Below, in pieces: positions 9,354-18,336 of a stretch of DNA of 64,000 nt. Source of the stretch: Clostridiales bacterium (GTDB taxonomy: Bacteria > Bacillota > Clostridia > Christensenellales > Pumilibacteraceae); assembly GCA_014799665.1 (NCBI GenBank), contig JAAVHP010000012.1, forward strand, positions 434,001 through 498,000, read 5' to 3'. The notes under the pieces are model-generated. The model was not told where the DNA came from. It was given only the letters and a program-made list of their open reading frames with translations, and did no database searches. Within the stretch, counting starts at the first letter, position 1. Every line of letters begins with the position of its first letter. The translations under genes and the position numbers were made by a program.

Positions 9354-10540
9354 TGAAACGCAGAGTTGAATTGCTCGCGCCCGCGGGCGACGTAAAAAGG
9401 CTGGACGTGGCGCTCCAATACGGAGCCGACGCAGTGTATTTAGCGGGCAAACAGCTCGGTATGCGCGCAGCGTGCAAGAATTTCGATTACGACGAGCTGA
9501 AAGCCGCTTCGCTCGCCACGCACAGCCGAAAAAAGAAGTTTTACGTTACGCTCAATATTTTCCCTTACGACGAAGATCTGATCGGGATAGACGAATATAT
9601 CGATTATCTAAAAAGCTTGCACGTAGACGGGCTTATCGTATCCGATTTAGGCTTGATCGAACACCTTGCAAACAAGCACCCCAACGTGCCGATACACGTT
9701 TCCACGCAGGCTAACGTTATGAACAGCGCGACGGCAAAGGTTTATGCCGATATGGGCGTTAAGCGCATAGTGCTGGCGCGTGAGCTGGACTTAACGCGTA
9801 TAAGAAAGCTCCGCGACAATCTTCCCGATACAGTCGAATTGGAAGCGTTCGTTCACGGCGCAATGTGCGTATCGTACTCGGGCAGGTGTATGCTGTCCAA
9901 CTATTTAACGGGCCGGTCGGCGAACCGCGGCGAATGCAATCAAGCCTGCCGTATGGTGTTCACGCCGGAAAAGACAAGCGAGGGGCTTGAATTTATAGAG
10001 GATGACGGAACGTATATCTTCGGCGGCAACGACCTTAACATGATCGAGCACTTGGGTGAGCTTGCCGACGCGGGCGTGACTTCGTTCAAGATCGAGGGCA
10101 GGGTCAAGTCCGAGTATTACGTGGCGTGTATAGTCAACGCATACCGCAAAGCGCTTAATCAGGCGCTTGATGGCAAGCCCGTATCGGACGTGTACGTTAA
10201 AGAAACGCACAAAGCGCCCAATCGCGGGTTCAATACAGGCTTCTATTACGGTCAGCCCGTTCACGACGAAAACCCCGATAAATATTACGACTTTTGCGGT
10301 ATCGTCATGGACGACGCTGTGGACGGCGCGATAGTCGAAATGCGCAACCGCTTTAAAACGGGCGACACGCTCGAAGTGCTGTCCTACGACGATGAATATT
10401 TGAATAAAACTGTGACCGTGCCTATTATGGAAACGGAGAACGGCGAGCAAATCACCGACGCCAAAGTGCCGACCATGCGCGTCAAGCTGTGCGGCGTAAG
10501 ATTGCCCGAGCTGTCAATGCTTAGGAGAATTGCTAAGTAA
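9353..10540 (+). CDS. U32 family peptidase / RNA hydroxylase-like protein
   Basis: A 395-residue protein. It starts at ATG 9353, overlapping the RNase J stop by one base; the apparent upstream TTG is inside the previous gene. The N-terminus RRVELLAPAGDVKRLDVALQ and the signature FVHGAMCVSYSGRCMLSNYL (about residues 166-185), followed by RGECNQACR, identify family U32. The family is named for collagenase-like peptidases, but several members are now known to act in RNA or cofactor hydroxylation, with the conserved cysteines thought to hold a metal cluster. Length and ending fit the YrrO/YhbU-type members. The pairing with RNase J is coherent with an RNA-related role, which is inference. Confidence 0.85.
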   Translation: MKRRVELLAPAGDVKRLDVALQYGADAVYLAGKQLGMRAACKNFDYDELKAASLATHSRKKKFYVTLNIFPYDEDLIGIDEYIDYLKSLHVDGLIVSDLGLIEHLANKHPNVPIHVSTQANVMNSATAKVYADMGVKRIVLARELDLTRIRKLRDNLPDTVELEAFVHGAMCVSYSGRCMLSNYLTGRSANRGECNQACRMVFTPEKTSEGLEFIEDDGTYIFGGNDLNMIEHLGELADAGVTSFKIEGRVKSEYYVACIVNAYRKALNQALDGKPVSDVYVKETHKAPNRGFNTGFYYGQPVHDENPDKYYDFCGIVMDDAVDGAIVEMRNRFKTGDTLEVLSYDDEYLNKTVTVPIMETENGEQITDAKVPTMRVKLCGVRLPELSMLRRIAK

Positions 10541-10573
10541 TAATGACTTTACTCTTATTTTTATAGCGTTCGT

Positions 10574-10602
10574 TTGACATTCTTTTTGTTTAATGCTATA
10601 AT
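10574..10602 (+). promoter_or_regulatory. Promoter of rnpB
   Basis: Exact consensus TTGACA (10574-10579), 17-base spacer, TATAAT (10597-10602). Predicted start near 10609, where the RNase P RNA begins. Confidence 0.85.
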
Positions 10603-10608
10603 ATCAAC

Positions 10609-10930
10609 GAGATGACCGGATGGTTGCGGGAGTGAAAGCTCACGAGGAAAGTCCGAACACCGTAGGACAGAACGCCGGCTAACTACCGGTGAAGGCGACT
10701 TCAAGGAAAGTGCAACAGAAAATTACCGCCCGATTTTTTCGGGTAAGGGTGAAAAGGCGAGGTAAGAGCTCACCGTCGAAACGGTAACGTTTTGAGCCGT
10801 GTAAACCCCGTTCGGTGCAAGACAAAGGGTCAAGGTTGTCCGCCGTCCTTTACAATCGCTTGACCTATGCGGCAACGCATAGGCTAGATAGATAACCGTC
10901 ATAACAGAATTCGGCTTACGGGTCATGCTC
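10609..10930 (+). ncRNA. rnpB: RNase P RNA, bacterial type A
   Basis: This is the catalytic RNA of RNase P, which trims tRNA 5' leaders. The conserved regions appear in order: GAGGAAAGTCCGAAC near 10650, CAAGGAAAGTGCAACAGAAA near 10702, GAGGTAAGAGCTCACCG near 10758, GTGCAAGACAAA near 10816, and TAGATAGATAAC with ACAGAATTCGGCTTAC near the 3' end. The closing helix P1 is visible as ATGACC (10612-10617) with GGTCAT (10921-10926). The overall order is that of the type A architecture. Ends are set from the promoter and from P1, so they are good to a few bases. Confidence 0.95.
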
Positions 10931-10932
10931 GC

Positions 10933-10961
10933 GTCCACAAACTTTGTTTGTGGACATTTTT
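10933..10961 (+). terminator. Terminator of rnpB
   Basis: GTCCACAAAC (10933-10942) pairs perfectly with GTTTGTGGAC (10946-10955) around a 3-base loop, followed by ATTTTT. It touches the last codon of the convergent sigK gene. Confidence 0.9.
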
Positions 10962-11640
10962 AATTAAGCGCTTTTGCGATTTTGGAGATTGCTCTTTTTT
11001 CTATGCGCGAAACGTACGAGCGCGAAATTTTGAGTTTTTTGGCGACCTGCGACTGCGTATATGCGCGCTTATCCAAAAGCCCGTATCGCATACATATAAC
11101 CTTGCGTTCTATGTCGGTCAGTACGTCGTCCATGACTTCTTTGACCTTTTCGAGCACAATATTATTCTCTATATCGATATATGTATCCGTTTCGCCGGGG
11201 AGAACGTCCATAAGCGCAATGTCGTTGCCCTCCTTATCGGTGCCGACCGCTTCGTACAGGCTCATTGTTTGCTTGTGTTTTTTATTGGCGCGTATGTACA
11301 TTAATATTTCGTTCTCGATACACTTGGCGGCGTAGGTGGTCAATTGACAGCCTTTATCGGGCGAGAAGGTTTCTATGCCCTTAATTAGCCCGATGCTGCC
11401 CACGCTAATAAGATCGTCGGCTTCGCCCGCGTTGTTATACTTTTTTACGATATGCGCCACGAGCCTTAGATTGTGCTTTACGAGCGAGTCGTACGCTTCG
11501 CGGTCGCCGTTCTTGTACTTTTCAAATAGCGCCCGTTCCTCCTCGGGGGGTAGGGGCTTGGGAAAAGAGCCGTTGTTGTTTACAAACGACGTGAACAGGA
11601 AAATTCGTGATAGAAAAGTCATAAAAGTTTCGATTATCAT
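10960..11640 (-). CDS. sigK: Sporulation sigma factor SigK (uninterrupted, with pro-sequence)
   Basis: A 226-residue sigma-70 family protein. The N-terminal 20-25 residues are hydrophobic (MTFLSRIFLFTSFVNNN) and precede FPKPLPPEEE, the pattern of pro-sigma-K, which is cleaved at a membrane in the mother cell. Region 2 contains HNLRLVAHIVKKY, DLISVGSIGLIKGIETF and TYAAKCIENEILM. Region 4 ends in QVAKKLKISRSYVSRIEKRA, almost the textbook SigK/SigE helix-turn-helix. GTDKEGN and the region-2 wording favour SigK over SigE. The start at 11640 has GAGGG a few bases upstream. SigK directs late mother-cell genes (coat, cortex, maturation). The gene is intact, not split by a skin-type element. It converges on rnpB. 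Confidence 0.9.
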   Translation of the reverse strand: MIIETFMTFLSRIFLFTSFVNNNGSFPKPLPPEEERALFEKYKNGDREAYDSLVKHNLRLVAHIVKKYNNAGEADDLISVGSIGLIKGIETFSPDKGCQLTTYAAKCIENEILMYIRANKKHKQTMSLYEAVGTDKEGNDIALMDVLPGETDTYIDIENNIVLEKVKEVMDDVLTDIERKVICMRYGLLDKRAYTQSQVAKKLKISRSYVSRIEKRAISKIAKALN

Positions 11641-11672
11641 ACAACCCTCGCTTTGCTTTATTGTCGGGGTAA

Positions 11673-11681
11673 TATTCTATG
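11673..11681 (-). promoter_or_regulatory. Possible mother-cell sigma -10 element for sigK
   Basis: On the minus strand CATAGAATA lies about 33 bases before the sigK start. It fits the CATA-NNN-TA type -10 of SigK and is close to the SigE -10. I could not find a convincing matching -35, so this is tentative. Confidence 0.35.
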
Positions 11682-11745
11682 CCGAAAAATGTCGAAATTT
11701 GCCTGTCCGCAATATTCTTTAAAAATGATTGAAAAGGTGAATGCC

Positions 11746-11897
11746 AGTGGCGTTAAGATATTTATAATGCTATGATATTATTCGGGTGTAACAAATAATA
11801 GATCACTAACGCAAACACCCGACACTAAAAGTTTCTTGCCTACTTCTTTAAAAAGAAGTAGGTGCTTCTTTTCAAAGAAGTAGGGGGAAAAGTCTTG
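11746..11897. repeat. Dispersed palindromic repeat, copy 2
   Basis: Same order of blocks as the copy at 7322-7448. CGGGTGT (11783-11789) is matched by the inverted ACACCCG (11815-11821). Then come GACACTAAAAGTTTCTTGCC and the CCTACTTCTTT / AAAGAAGTAGG-type palindrome, here followed by a second partial palindrome CTTCTTTTCAAAGAAG. The right edge again provides the -35 of the next promoter. The spacer 11641-11943 contains this repeat, the sigK upstream region and the promoter, and no gene. Confidence 0.7.
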
Positions 11898-11923
11898 CAA
11901 TTATAAAGATTATTTGCTACAAT
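11895..11923 (+). promoter_or_regulatory. Promoter for the GT-C-like membrane protein operon
   Basis: TTGCAA (11895-11900), 17-base spacer, TACAAT (11918-11923). It overlaps the right end of the repeat. The predicted start near 11930 leaves a very short leader carrying GAGGGTG. Confidence 0.6.
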
Positions 11924-11943
11924 ATTCAAAAGAGGGTGCAATT

Positions 11944-13449
11944 TTGGAATTTATTTCTCAGGTAAGTGCGTCCGTTGCTTCGGACATTATTATAGCGGTA
12001 TTTCTTTCGCTTTTGACTCTGCTGTCAATAGGCGCGCTCATAACATTTCTATGTAAGTTCGCGCAGGACGAAGGCGAACTCAAACGTAAAGCCATCATAT
12101 TTCCCGTAATATTCGGCATAGGATTTGCGTTCAGAATGGTGTTTGCCATGTGCGTGCGCGGTTATCGCGACGATTACGCGATTTTCTCGACTATGTTCGA
12201 TAACCTTAGAGTTCACGGCTTAGGCGAGTATTACGGCGGCGACGCGGGACAAGTATTGTATCCCGTAGTCTACTTTATCTATTTGATTTTCGGCGGGCTT
12301 TCTAACGCAATCGGCTTATCGGATTATGCGCTCGGTATGCAGTTCATGATCAAGCTGCCTATGATAATCGCCGAGCTATTGACCGCGTTTGCCGTATACC
12401 TGGTAGGCAAGCGGTACTTTAATGCGCGCGTGGCGGTCGTGCTTTGTTCGTTCGTTTGCGTTTGCCCCATATTCTTTATGGGCGTTATCTGGTCGACTCC
12501 GCTCGTCTTTACAGTCATGTTCGCGGCGTTCGGTTGTTACTTTCTGGCACGCAAAAAATATATGCTGACGATAGCGTTTATGATGCTGGCGGCGTTTTCG
12601 AGTAAGGAAGGAATTTTCCTGTTCCCTGTGGCTTGTGTGTTCTCGATATTCCATTTTGTTAAGGCGATAGGGAATATCAAGCGCGATAAGGTAGGCGGCA
12701 AAGATATTTTCGGCGCGGACTACCGAGCGGCGATATTCGTACCCGTTGGGTTTATAATATCGTTGATCGGAATCTATCTAATCGGCTTGTTCATGATCTC
12801 GGCGCACAGCTATAACCCGTTCGTATATATTTACGAGTTCTTGCTCGCGCCGCTCGTCAATTGGGAATACTTCACGTATAACGGATTGAGCGTTTACGCA
12901 ATATTTAACCAGAACGGTTCTGTTCCGGGAGCGCGTTTCCCTGCGTGGGTGTTTACGTGCGTATTCGGCGCTATTATCTTTGCTGTTGTATGCGTCGTGT
13001 ACTTTACAAAACGCAATCGCGCGACAATGGTAATGCTAGCCGCATACTCGCTGTTCACTTTGCAAATCTATTATCCCGGTTCGCACGCGATAGGCTTTAC
13101 TTGCGTATTCGGCGTGCTTATCGTGTCTTACGCGCTCGTTCGCGACAAACGGCTGTTGTACGTGCTTGCGCTTTCGGGGCTATGTTATGTTGTTAACGGC
13201 ATTACAGTTATGGCGTGCGCCGGATATCTCAATAATCTTGCCGACTTTAATTTCGGTACGCAGGAGCTGCTTCTTACGGGCGGCATGAGCGCCGTTACAA
13301 TAACTTGCTCTGTTCTTACTTTTATATCGCATTTGTATTTCACCGTTGTCGCCGTGAGCGTAGGCATGACGGGACAAAAGAAAACGCTCGGATTTGCCGA
13401 CGGCGTGGGCGCAAGCTTAAAAGAGTTTTTCAAGATAAAGAAGGTGTAA
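11944..13449 (+). CDS. Polytopic membrane protein, probable GT-C fold glycosyltransferase
   Basis: A 501-residue integral membrane protein with about ten or more hydrophobic segments. I chose TTG 11944 because GAGGGTG (11932-11938) precedes it; the TTG at 11914 lies in the promoter. An acidic motif RGYRDDYAIFSTMFDNLRVH follows the first helices, with GEYY and QVLYPVVYFIY after it. KLPMIIAELL and the long run of helices resemble GT-C mannosyl- or arabinosyl-type transferases that use polyprenyl-phosphate sugars, where the early loop carries catalytic acids. The call rests on layout, not on a recognised family, so donor and acceptor are unknown. It is followed without spacing by yifB. Confidence 0.5.
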   Translation: MEFISQVSASVASDIIIAVFLSLLTLLSIGALITFLCKFAQDEGELKRKAIIFPVIFGIGFAFRMVFAMCVRGYRDDYAIFSTMFDNLRVHGLGEYYGGDAGQVLYPVVYFIYLIFGGLSNAIGLSDYALGMQFMIKLPMIIAELLTAFAVYLVGKRYFNARVAVVLCSFVCVCPIFFMGVIWSTPLVFTVMFAAFGCYFLARKKYMLTIAFMMLAAFSSKEGIFLFPVACVFSIFHFVKAIGNIKRDKVGGKDIFGADYRAAIFVPVGFIISLIGIYLIGLFMISAHSYNPFVYIYEFLLAPLVNWEYFTYNGLSVYAIFNQNGSVPGARFPAWVFTCVFGAIIFAVVCVVYFTKRNRATMVMLAAYSLFTLQIYYPGSHAIGFTCVFGVLIVSYALVRDKRLLYVLALSGLCYVVNGITVMACAGYLNNLADFNFGTQELLLTGGMSAVTITCSVLTFISHLYFTVVAVSVGMTGQKKTLGFADGVGASLKEFFKIKKV

Positions 13450-14994
13450 ATGTTAGCGAGGATAAACAGTTATGCGCTCGACGGGCTTAACGGCTACCGC
13501 GTTGCGGTTGAGGTGGACGTCCGTCCCGGTCAGCCGCGGTTCGATGTAGTAGGACTGCCCGATACTGCGGTCAAGGAGTCCAAAGAGCGTGTGCGTTCGG
13601 CTATAAAGAACAGCGGATATTTCGATACTCCGCGCGTAGTTACCGTCAATCTCGCACCGGCACATACCAAAAAGGAAGGTCCGATTTTCGACCTTGCGAT
13701 TGCGCTCGGACTGTTATGCTCGACGGAGCAGGCGGGAGTCGATGAGAGAAAAATGCCGTTGCAAGCCGTAAACGAATATGTTTTTTTGGGCGAGCTGTCG
13801 TTGTCGGGCGAGGTTCGGCGCATTAACGGCGTTATGCCCATGCTCATTTCGGCGCGCGAACATGGCGTTAAAAAGATAGTCATACCTCACGCAAACGCCA
13901 ACGAGGCTAAGTACATACGCGGAATAGAAGTCTATGCTGTAAATAATCTTAAAGAGGCGATTTCGCTCATCAACGGAACTTCCATGGCGCCTATTCCGAA
14001 CAGCGATATCGTTGCGGGAGACGCATGCGAGGCGCGTGAGGATTTTAAGTTTGTAAAAGGTCAGTACGCGGCAAAACGCGCTATGGAAATTGCCGCGGCG
14101 GGCGGGCATAACATTACCATGATAGGTTCGCCCGGCGGCGGTAAAACCATGCTTGCCAAATGTCTTCCCGGGATATTGCCCGCAATGACCGAGCAGGAAA
14201 TTCTCGAAACGACCAAAATTCATTCGATAGCGGGTATTCTCGACGCGGACAGCGGGATAGTCACTACCAGACCGTTCCGCACTCCGCACCATACCGCAAG
14301 CCGTATCGCATTGACGGGCGGCGGTCCGTCGGCGCGTCCCGGCGAAATCAGTTACGCCCATAACGGAGTTTTGTTCTTGGACGAGCTTCCCGAGTACCCG
14401 CGAACCGTGCTTGAAATTTTGCGCCAGCCGCTCGAAGACGGAGTTGTCACCGTATCGCGTGCTTCGCGCACGGTAGAGTACCCCGCAAGCTTTATGCTCG
14501 TCGCGAGCATGAACCCTTGTCCGTGCGGTTACAGCGGCTCGCATACGCATCAGTGCCAATGCAGTCCCGCGCAAATTCAAAAATATATGTCGCGCATATC
14601 GGGTCCGCTTCTCGACAGAATAGATCTTCATATCCAAGTCGACGAGGTGGGTTACGACGAGCTTACAAGCGACGGTCAGGCGGAAAGCTCGGCGGACGTT
14701 CGCAAGCGCGTCAACGCCGCTCGCGCAATTCAGATAACACGGTATGCCGGTACGGATGTTCATTGTAATGCAAAAATGACAAGCGAAATGATAAAGGCGC
14801 ATTGTGCACTTGACACGGCAGGCGAGCGAATTTTGCAAAACGCATTCGATAAGCTCGGGCTTACTGCGCGCGCATACACGCGTATTCTTAAAGTCGCGCG
14901 CACGATAGCAGATCTTGACGGTGCGCAAAATATTTCGGCGAAACACGTAGCGGAAGCGGTAATGTACCGCTCGCTCGATAAGGCGGTGCGCTGA
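13450..14994 (+). CDS. yifB: YifB/ComM family Mg-chelatase-like AAA+ ATPase
   Basis: A 514-residue protein. The N-terminal lobe (SYALDGLNGYRVAVEVDVRP, VVGLPDTAVKESKERVRSAI) is the family-specific ChlI-like domain. Walker A GSPGGGKTMLAK is near residue 226 and Walker B VLFLDELPE near 307, followed by EILRQPLEDG and the SMNPCPCGY cysteine motif. In ComM of naturally transformable bacteria this protein is a hexameric branch-migration helicase that aids integration of incoming DNA. Its position directly before dprA, with a one-base overlap, supports a DNA uptake or recombination role. The ATG follows the previous stop immediately. Confidence 0.92.
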   Translation: MLARINSYALDGLNGYRVAVEVDVRPGQPRFDVVGLPDTAVKESKERVRSAIKNSGYFDTPRVVTVNLAPAHTKKEGPIFDLAIALGLLCSTEQAGVDERKMPLQAVNEYVFLGELSLSGEVRRINGVMPMLISAREHGVKKIVIPHANANEAKYIRGIEVYAVNNLKEAISLINGTSMAPIPNSDIVAGDACEAREDFKFVKGQYAAKRAMEIAAAGGHNITMIGSPGGGKTMLAKCLPGILPAMTEQEILETTKIHSIAGILDADSGIVTTRPFRTPHHTASRIALTGGGPSARPGEISYAHNGVLFLDELPEYPRTVLEILRQPLEDGVVTVSRASRTVEYPASFMLVASMNPCPCGYSGSHTHQCQCSPAQIQKYMSRISGPLLDRIDLHIQVDEVGYDELTSDGQAESSADVRKRVNAARAIQITRYAGTDVHCNAKMTSEMIKAHCALDTAGERILQNAFDKLGLTARAYTRILKVARTIADLDGAQNISAKHVAEAVMYRSLDKAVR

Positions 14995-16064
14995 TGATTT
15001 TATCAGATTTGTATTTGTGGCTTGCATATTCGCACTTGCCCACGCAAAAGATAAACCGTATTCTCGATAAAATTCCGCTTGCAAGGCTGTGGGAAAGCTT
15101 TGACGACGAGGGGAAGTACAAGCTTGACGAAAAGACCTTCAACGCACTCAAGCGCACGCGTTCGCTCGATTATATAGAGCAAGCCAAGCAGTATCTAGAA
15201 ATTAATAATATAAAATACGTTACTCGCGCCGACCCTATTTATCCCGAAGCGCTCGACCAAAAAGAAGTCGATCCTCCGCCCGTTATATTTTATAAGGGCG
15301 ATATCAATGTTTTAAGAAAGCCGTGCCTTGCTGTCGTCGGCACACGCCGTGCTTCGCAGTACGGGAGATATGCCGTGGAAAAGATAGTCGATGAGCTTGC
15401 GAGCTCGTTTACAATCGTAAGCGGACTTGCGACAGGCATAGACGGTTATTCGCATGATGCGGCGCTCAGAGCGGGCGGGTATACTGCGGCAGTGCTCGGC
15501 AGCGGACTGTTCAATCCGTCGCCGGTGTCAAACCTGAGACTTTTCGACGAAATATGCAATAAGGGCGTAGTGCTTAGCGAGTATACGCCGGATACCCATG
15601 CTACGAATTATACCTTCCCTGCGCGCAACCGTATAATAAGCGGACTCAGCAAGGGCGTGCTTGTGGTAGAAGCCGCCGAGAAAAGCGGCTCGCTCATCAC
15701 GGCGAGCTGTGCGCTCGATCAAGGTCGCGACGTGTTTGCCGTTCCGGGCGATATAGATAAGCCGCGTTCTGCGGGCACTAATAGGCTCATAAAGAACGGC
15801 GCGATTGCAGTTACATGCGCGCAGGACATTCTCGATCAGTATTCCATCGTCGCCGAGCAAAAGAAAAACGCCGAGCAATATTTTCCGATAGACTTTTCGC
15901 AGCAACAGGTATTGGATATACTTGAAATGGGCGAGAAATCGTTTGATATGCTCGTTGAAAGCTGCGGCATGACGATCCCCGAACTCAACGCGGCGTTGTC
16001 GTCGCTCATGATCTTCGGGCTCGTTCACGAAAAATCCAAAAATTTGTATTGTATTTCAAAGTAG
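14994..16064 (+). CDS. dprA: DNA processing protein DprA
   Basis: A 356-residue protein. A Rossmann-like DprA domain begins near residue 110 with VVGTRRASQYGR and continues through IVSGLATGIDGYSHDAAL, AVLGSGL, SEYTP, FPARNRIISGLS and GSLITASCALDQGRDVFAVP, all family hallmarks. The N-terminal segment and a short C-terminal winged-helix-like segment are present. DprA binds incoming single-stranded DNA and loads RecA in transformation, and it is retained in many non-competent species. The start overlaps the yifB stop by one base; a topA gene follows, as in Bacillus (dprA-topA-trmFO). Confidence 0.95.
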   Translation: MILSDLYLWLAYSHLPTQKINRILDKIPLARLWESFDDEGKYKLDEKTFNALKRTRSLDYIEQAKQYLEINNIKYVTRADPIYPEALDQKEVDPPPVIFYKGDINVLRKPCLAVVGTRRASQYGRYAVEKIVDELASSFTIVSGLATGIDGYSHDAALRAGGYTAAVLGSGLFNPSPVSNLRLFDEICNKGVVLSEYTPDTHATNYTFPARNRIISGLSKGVLVVEAAEKSGSLITASCALDQGRDVFAVPGDIDKPRSAGTNRLIKNGAIAVTCAQDILDQYSIVAEQKKNAEQYFPIDFSQQQVLDILEMGEKSFDMLVESCGMTIPELNAALSSLMIFGLVHEKSKNLYCISK

Positions 16065-16074
16065 GTAATGCTAT

Positions 16075-18336
16075 ATGAAACTCGTTATTATCGAAGGCTA
16101 CGGCAAGCTTGAAACCGTACAAAAGTATCTCGGTAGCGATTATAAGGTTTTCGCTACCGGCGGACACGTGCGTGATCTTCCCAAAAAGAGATTGGCGGTC
16201 GACGTCGAACACGATTTCGAACCGACTTACGTCGTTATGGATGATAAAAAAAGCGTGGTCGACAGCCTTAAAAAAGTTGCAAGCTCGGCTGAGACCGTTC
16301 TTCTCGCAACCGACCCGGACCGAGAGGGCGAGGCAATCTCATGGCATATCGCAACGCTCTTGCATATCCCGCCCGAAGTGCCCGCGCGTATCGAGTTCAA
16401 CGAAATCAGTAAGAACGCCATTCAGGCGGCGCTTAAAACTCCGCGCACTATCGACCGCAATCTCGTGGACGCGCAGCAGGCGCGCCGCGTTCTCGATAGG
16501 CTTGTCGGCTACAAGCTGTCGCCCGTACTTTGCAAAAAGATACAGGGCAACCTAAGCGCGGGGCGTGTTCAGTCGGTAACGCTTAGGCTCGTCGTAGACC
16601 GCGAGCGCGAAATTCAGGCGTTCGTGCCCGAGGAGTATTGGAACTTCTTCTCGCATCTTAAAACGGACGGCGGCGAGTCGATTAAGGCGGCATTCGTCGG
16701 CAAGAACGGCGACAAGGTAAAGCTTACCAATGAAGCCGAAGTCAAGTCTTTAATATCCGATCTAGACGGTAAAGACTACGTAGTATCAAATGTAAAAAAG
16801 AGCATTACGAAAGCGCATCCGTACGCGCCGTTTATTACCTCTACCATGCAACAGGACGCTCTTAATAAGCTCGGTATGAGTTTGCGTCAAACTTCGTCGG
16901 CAGCGCAAACGCTGTACGAGGGTGTGGAATTGCCGGGCGAGGGCAAGGTCGCGCTTATCACGTATATCCGTACCGACAGTACACGCGTGTCGACTGCGGC
17001 TATCAACGCGGCGCGCGATTATATCGGGCAAAAGTACGGCGAACAATATCTGCCCGAAAAACCCAATTACTACGCTTCCAAAAAAAGCGCGCAGGACGCG
17101 CACGAGGCGATACGTCCCATATCGCTTGAACGCACGCCCGAGAGCGTAAAGCCCTATTTGAACAAGAACATATATATGCTGTATAACCTCATATATAAGC
17201 GGTTCTTGGCGAGCCAAATGAGCGACGCTACTTATAACTCCGTGTCGGTGGATATTTCTGCGGGCGATTACGATTTCCGCATAAGCGGCAGAACGCCCGT
17301 GTTCGACGGCTTTACCAAGGTGTACGCAGTCGCCGAAAAGAACGACGAGGAAGGCAAGGGCAAGGACGAAAAAACTGTACGCGTTCCCGAGCTCAACGTC
17401 GGCGACAAGCTTAACTTCGTCAAGTACGAGTACGAACAAAAGTTCACCAAACCGCCTGCACGCTACACCGAAGCGAGCCTTGTAAAAGCAATGGAAGAAA
17501 AGGGTATCGGCAGGCCCGCAACGTATACGCCGACGGTAACCCTTCTTTTCTCGCGCAAGTATATCGAAAAGACAGGCAAGGCGATTGCGCCCACAGAGCT
17601 CGGCTGCAAAGTGACCGATATGCTCGTTAAATACTTTACCGAAATAATGGACGTGGGCTTTACCGCCAATATGGAAAGCTCTCTCGACGGAATAGAGGAC
17701 GGTGGCGTGAAATGGCAGAACGTAGTCGCTGGCTTCTACGATGGGTTCGAGGACAAAATTCACGCGGCGCTCGGCGACGATTACACGCTTAAAGTTCCCG
17801 ACGAGCAGACAGATTTCGTATGCGAAAAGTGCGGTGCCAAAATGGTTATTAAAACGGGGCGGTTCGGTAAATTCCTCGCTTGCCCCAATTATCCGCGTTG
17901 CAAAAATACCAAAAACCTCGACGAGAACGGCGAGATTATAGAGCCGAAAGCGCCCGAGGTGTCCGACGTGGTCTGCGACAAGTGCGGCGCGAAAATGGTC
18001 GTTAAAACGGGCAGGTACGGCAAATTCCTCGCTTGTCCCAATTATCCCAAGTGCAAGAATATCGTCAATCTCGACGACGGCAAAAAGGACGAAACGCCGC
18101 TGCCGCCTTGTCCCAAGTGCGGCAAACCGCTCAAAAAGATAACAATGCGCAATTCGACTTTTTACGGTTGCACGGGCTATCCCGAGTGCGACTTCACTTC
18201 GTCGGATAAACCCACCGAGCATAAATGCCCCGAGTGCGGCGCATTCCTTGTGCAAAAGACGGGCAAGAACGGCGATTATCTTAAATGTTCGAGCAAGACC
18301 TGTAAGTATAAGCGCGACGTGGACGGAAACAAATAA
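16075..18336 (+). CDS. topA: DNA topoisomerase I
   Basis: A 753-residue type IA topoisomerase that relaxes negative supercoils. The Toprim domain is at the start, with acidic motif TDPDREGEAISWH. The active-site tyrosine is Tyr297 in ALITYIRTDSTRVS. The C-terminus holds four CxxC-type zinc ribbons, three with the topoisomerase CxxCG...GC or FLACPNYPxC pattern and a last one ending CSSKTCKYK. Odd point: the highly conserved ESPAKAKTI-type motif at the N-terminus reads EGYGKLETV here, keeping the Glu and Lys but not the Ser-Pro. Length and all other motifs are normal, so activity is expected. The stop overlaps the trmFO start. Confidence 0.95.
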   Translation: MKLVIIEGYGKLETVQKYLGSDYKVFATGGHVRDLPKKRLAVDVEHDFEPTYVVMDDKKSVVDSLKKVASSAETVLLATDPDREGEAISWHIATLLHIPPEVPARIEFNEISKNAIQAALKTPRTIDRNLVDAQQARRVLDRLVGYKLSPVLCKKIQGNLSAGRVQSVTLRLVVDREREIQAFVPEEYWNFFSHLKTDGGESIKAAFVGKNGDKVKLTNEAEVKSLISDLDGKDYVVSNVKKSITKAHPYAPFITSTMQQDALNKLGMSLRQTSSAAQTLYEGVELPGEGKVALITYIRTDSTRVSTAAINAARDYIGQKYGEQYLPEKPNYYASKKSAQDAHEAIRPISLERTPESVKPYLNKNIYMLYNLIYKRFLASQMSDATYNSVSVDISAGDYDFRISGRTPVFDGFTKVYAVAEKNDEEGKGKDEKTVRVPELNVGDKLNFVKYEYEQKFTKPPARYTEASLVKAMEEKGIGRPATYTPTVTLLFSRKYIEKTGKAIAPTELGCKVTDMLVKYFTEIMDVGFTANMESSLDGIEDGGVKWQNVVAGFYDGFEDKIHAALGDDYTLKVPDEQTDFVCEKCGAKMVIKTGRFGKFLACPNYPRCKNTKNLDENGEIIEPKAPEVSDVVCDKCGAKMVVKTGRYGKFLACPNYPKCKNIVNLDDGKKDETPLPPCPKCGKPLKKITMRNSTFYGCTGYPECDFTSSDKPTEHKCPECGAFLVQKTGKNGDYLKCSSKTCKYKRDVDGNK

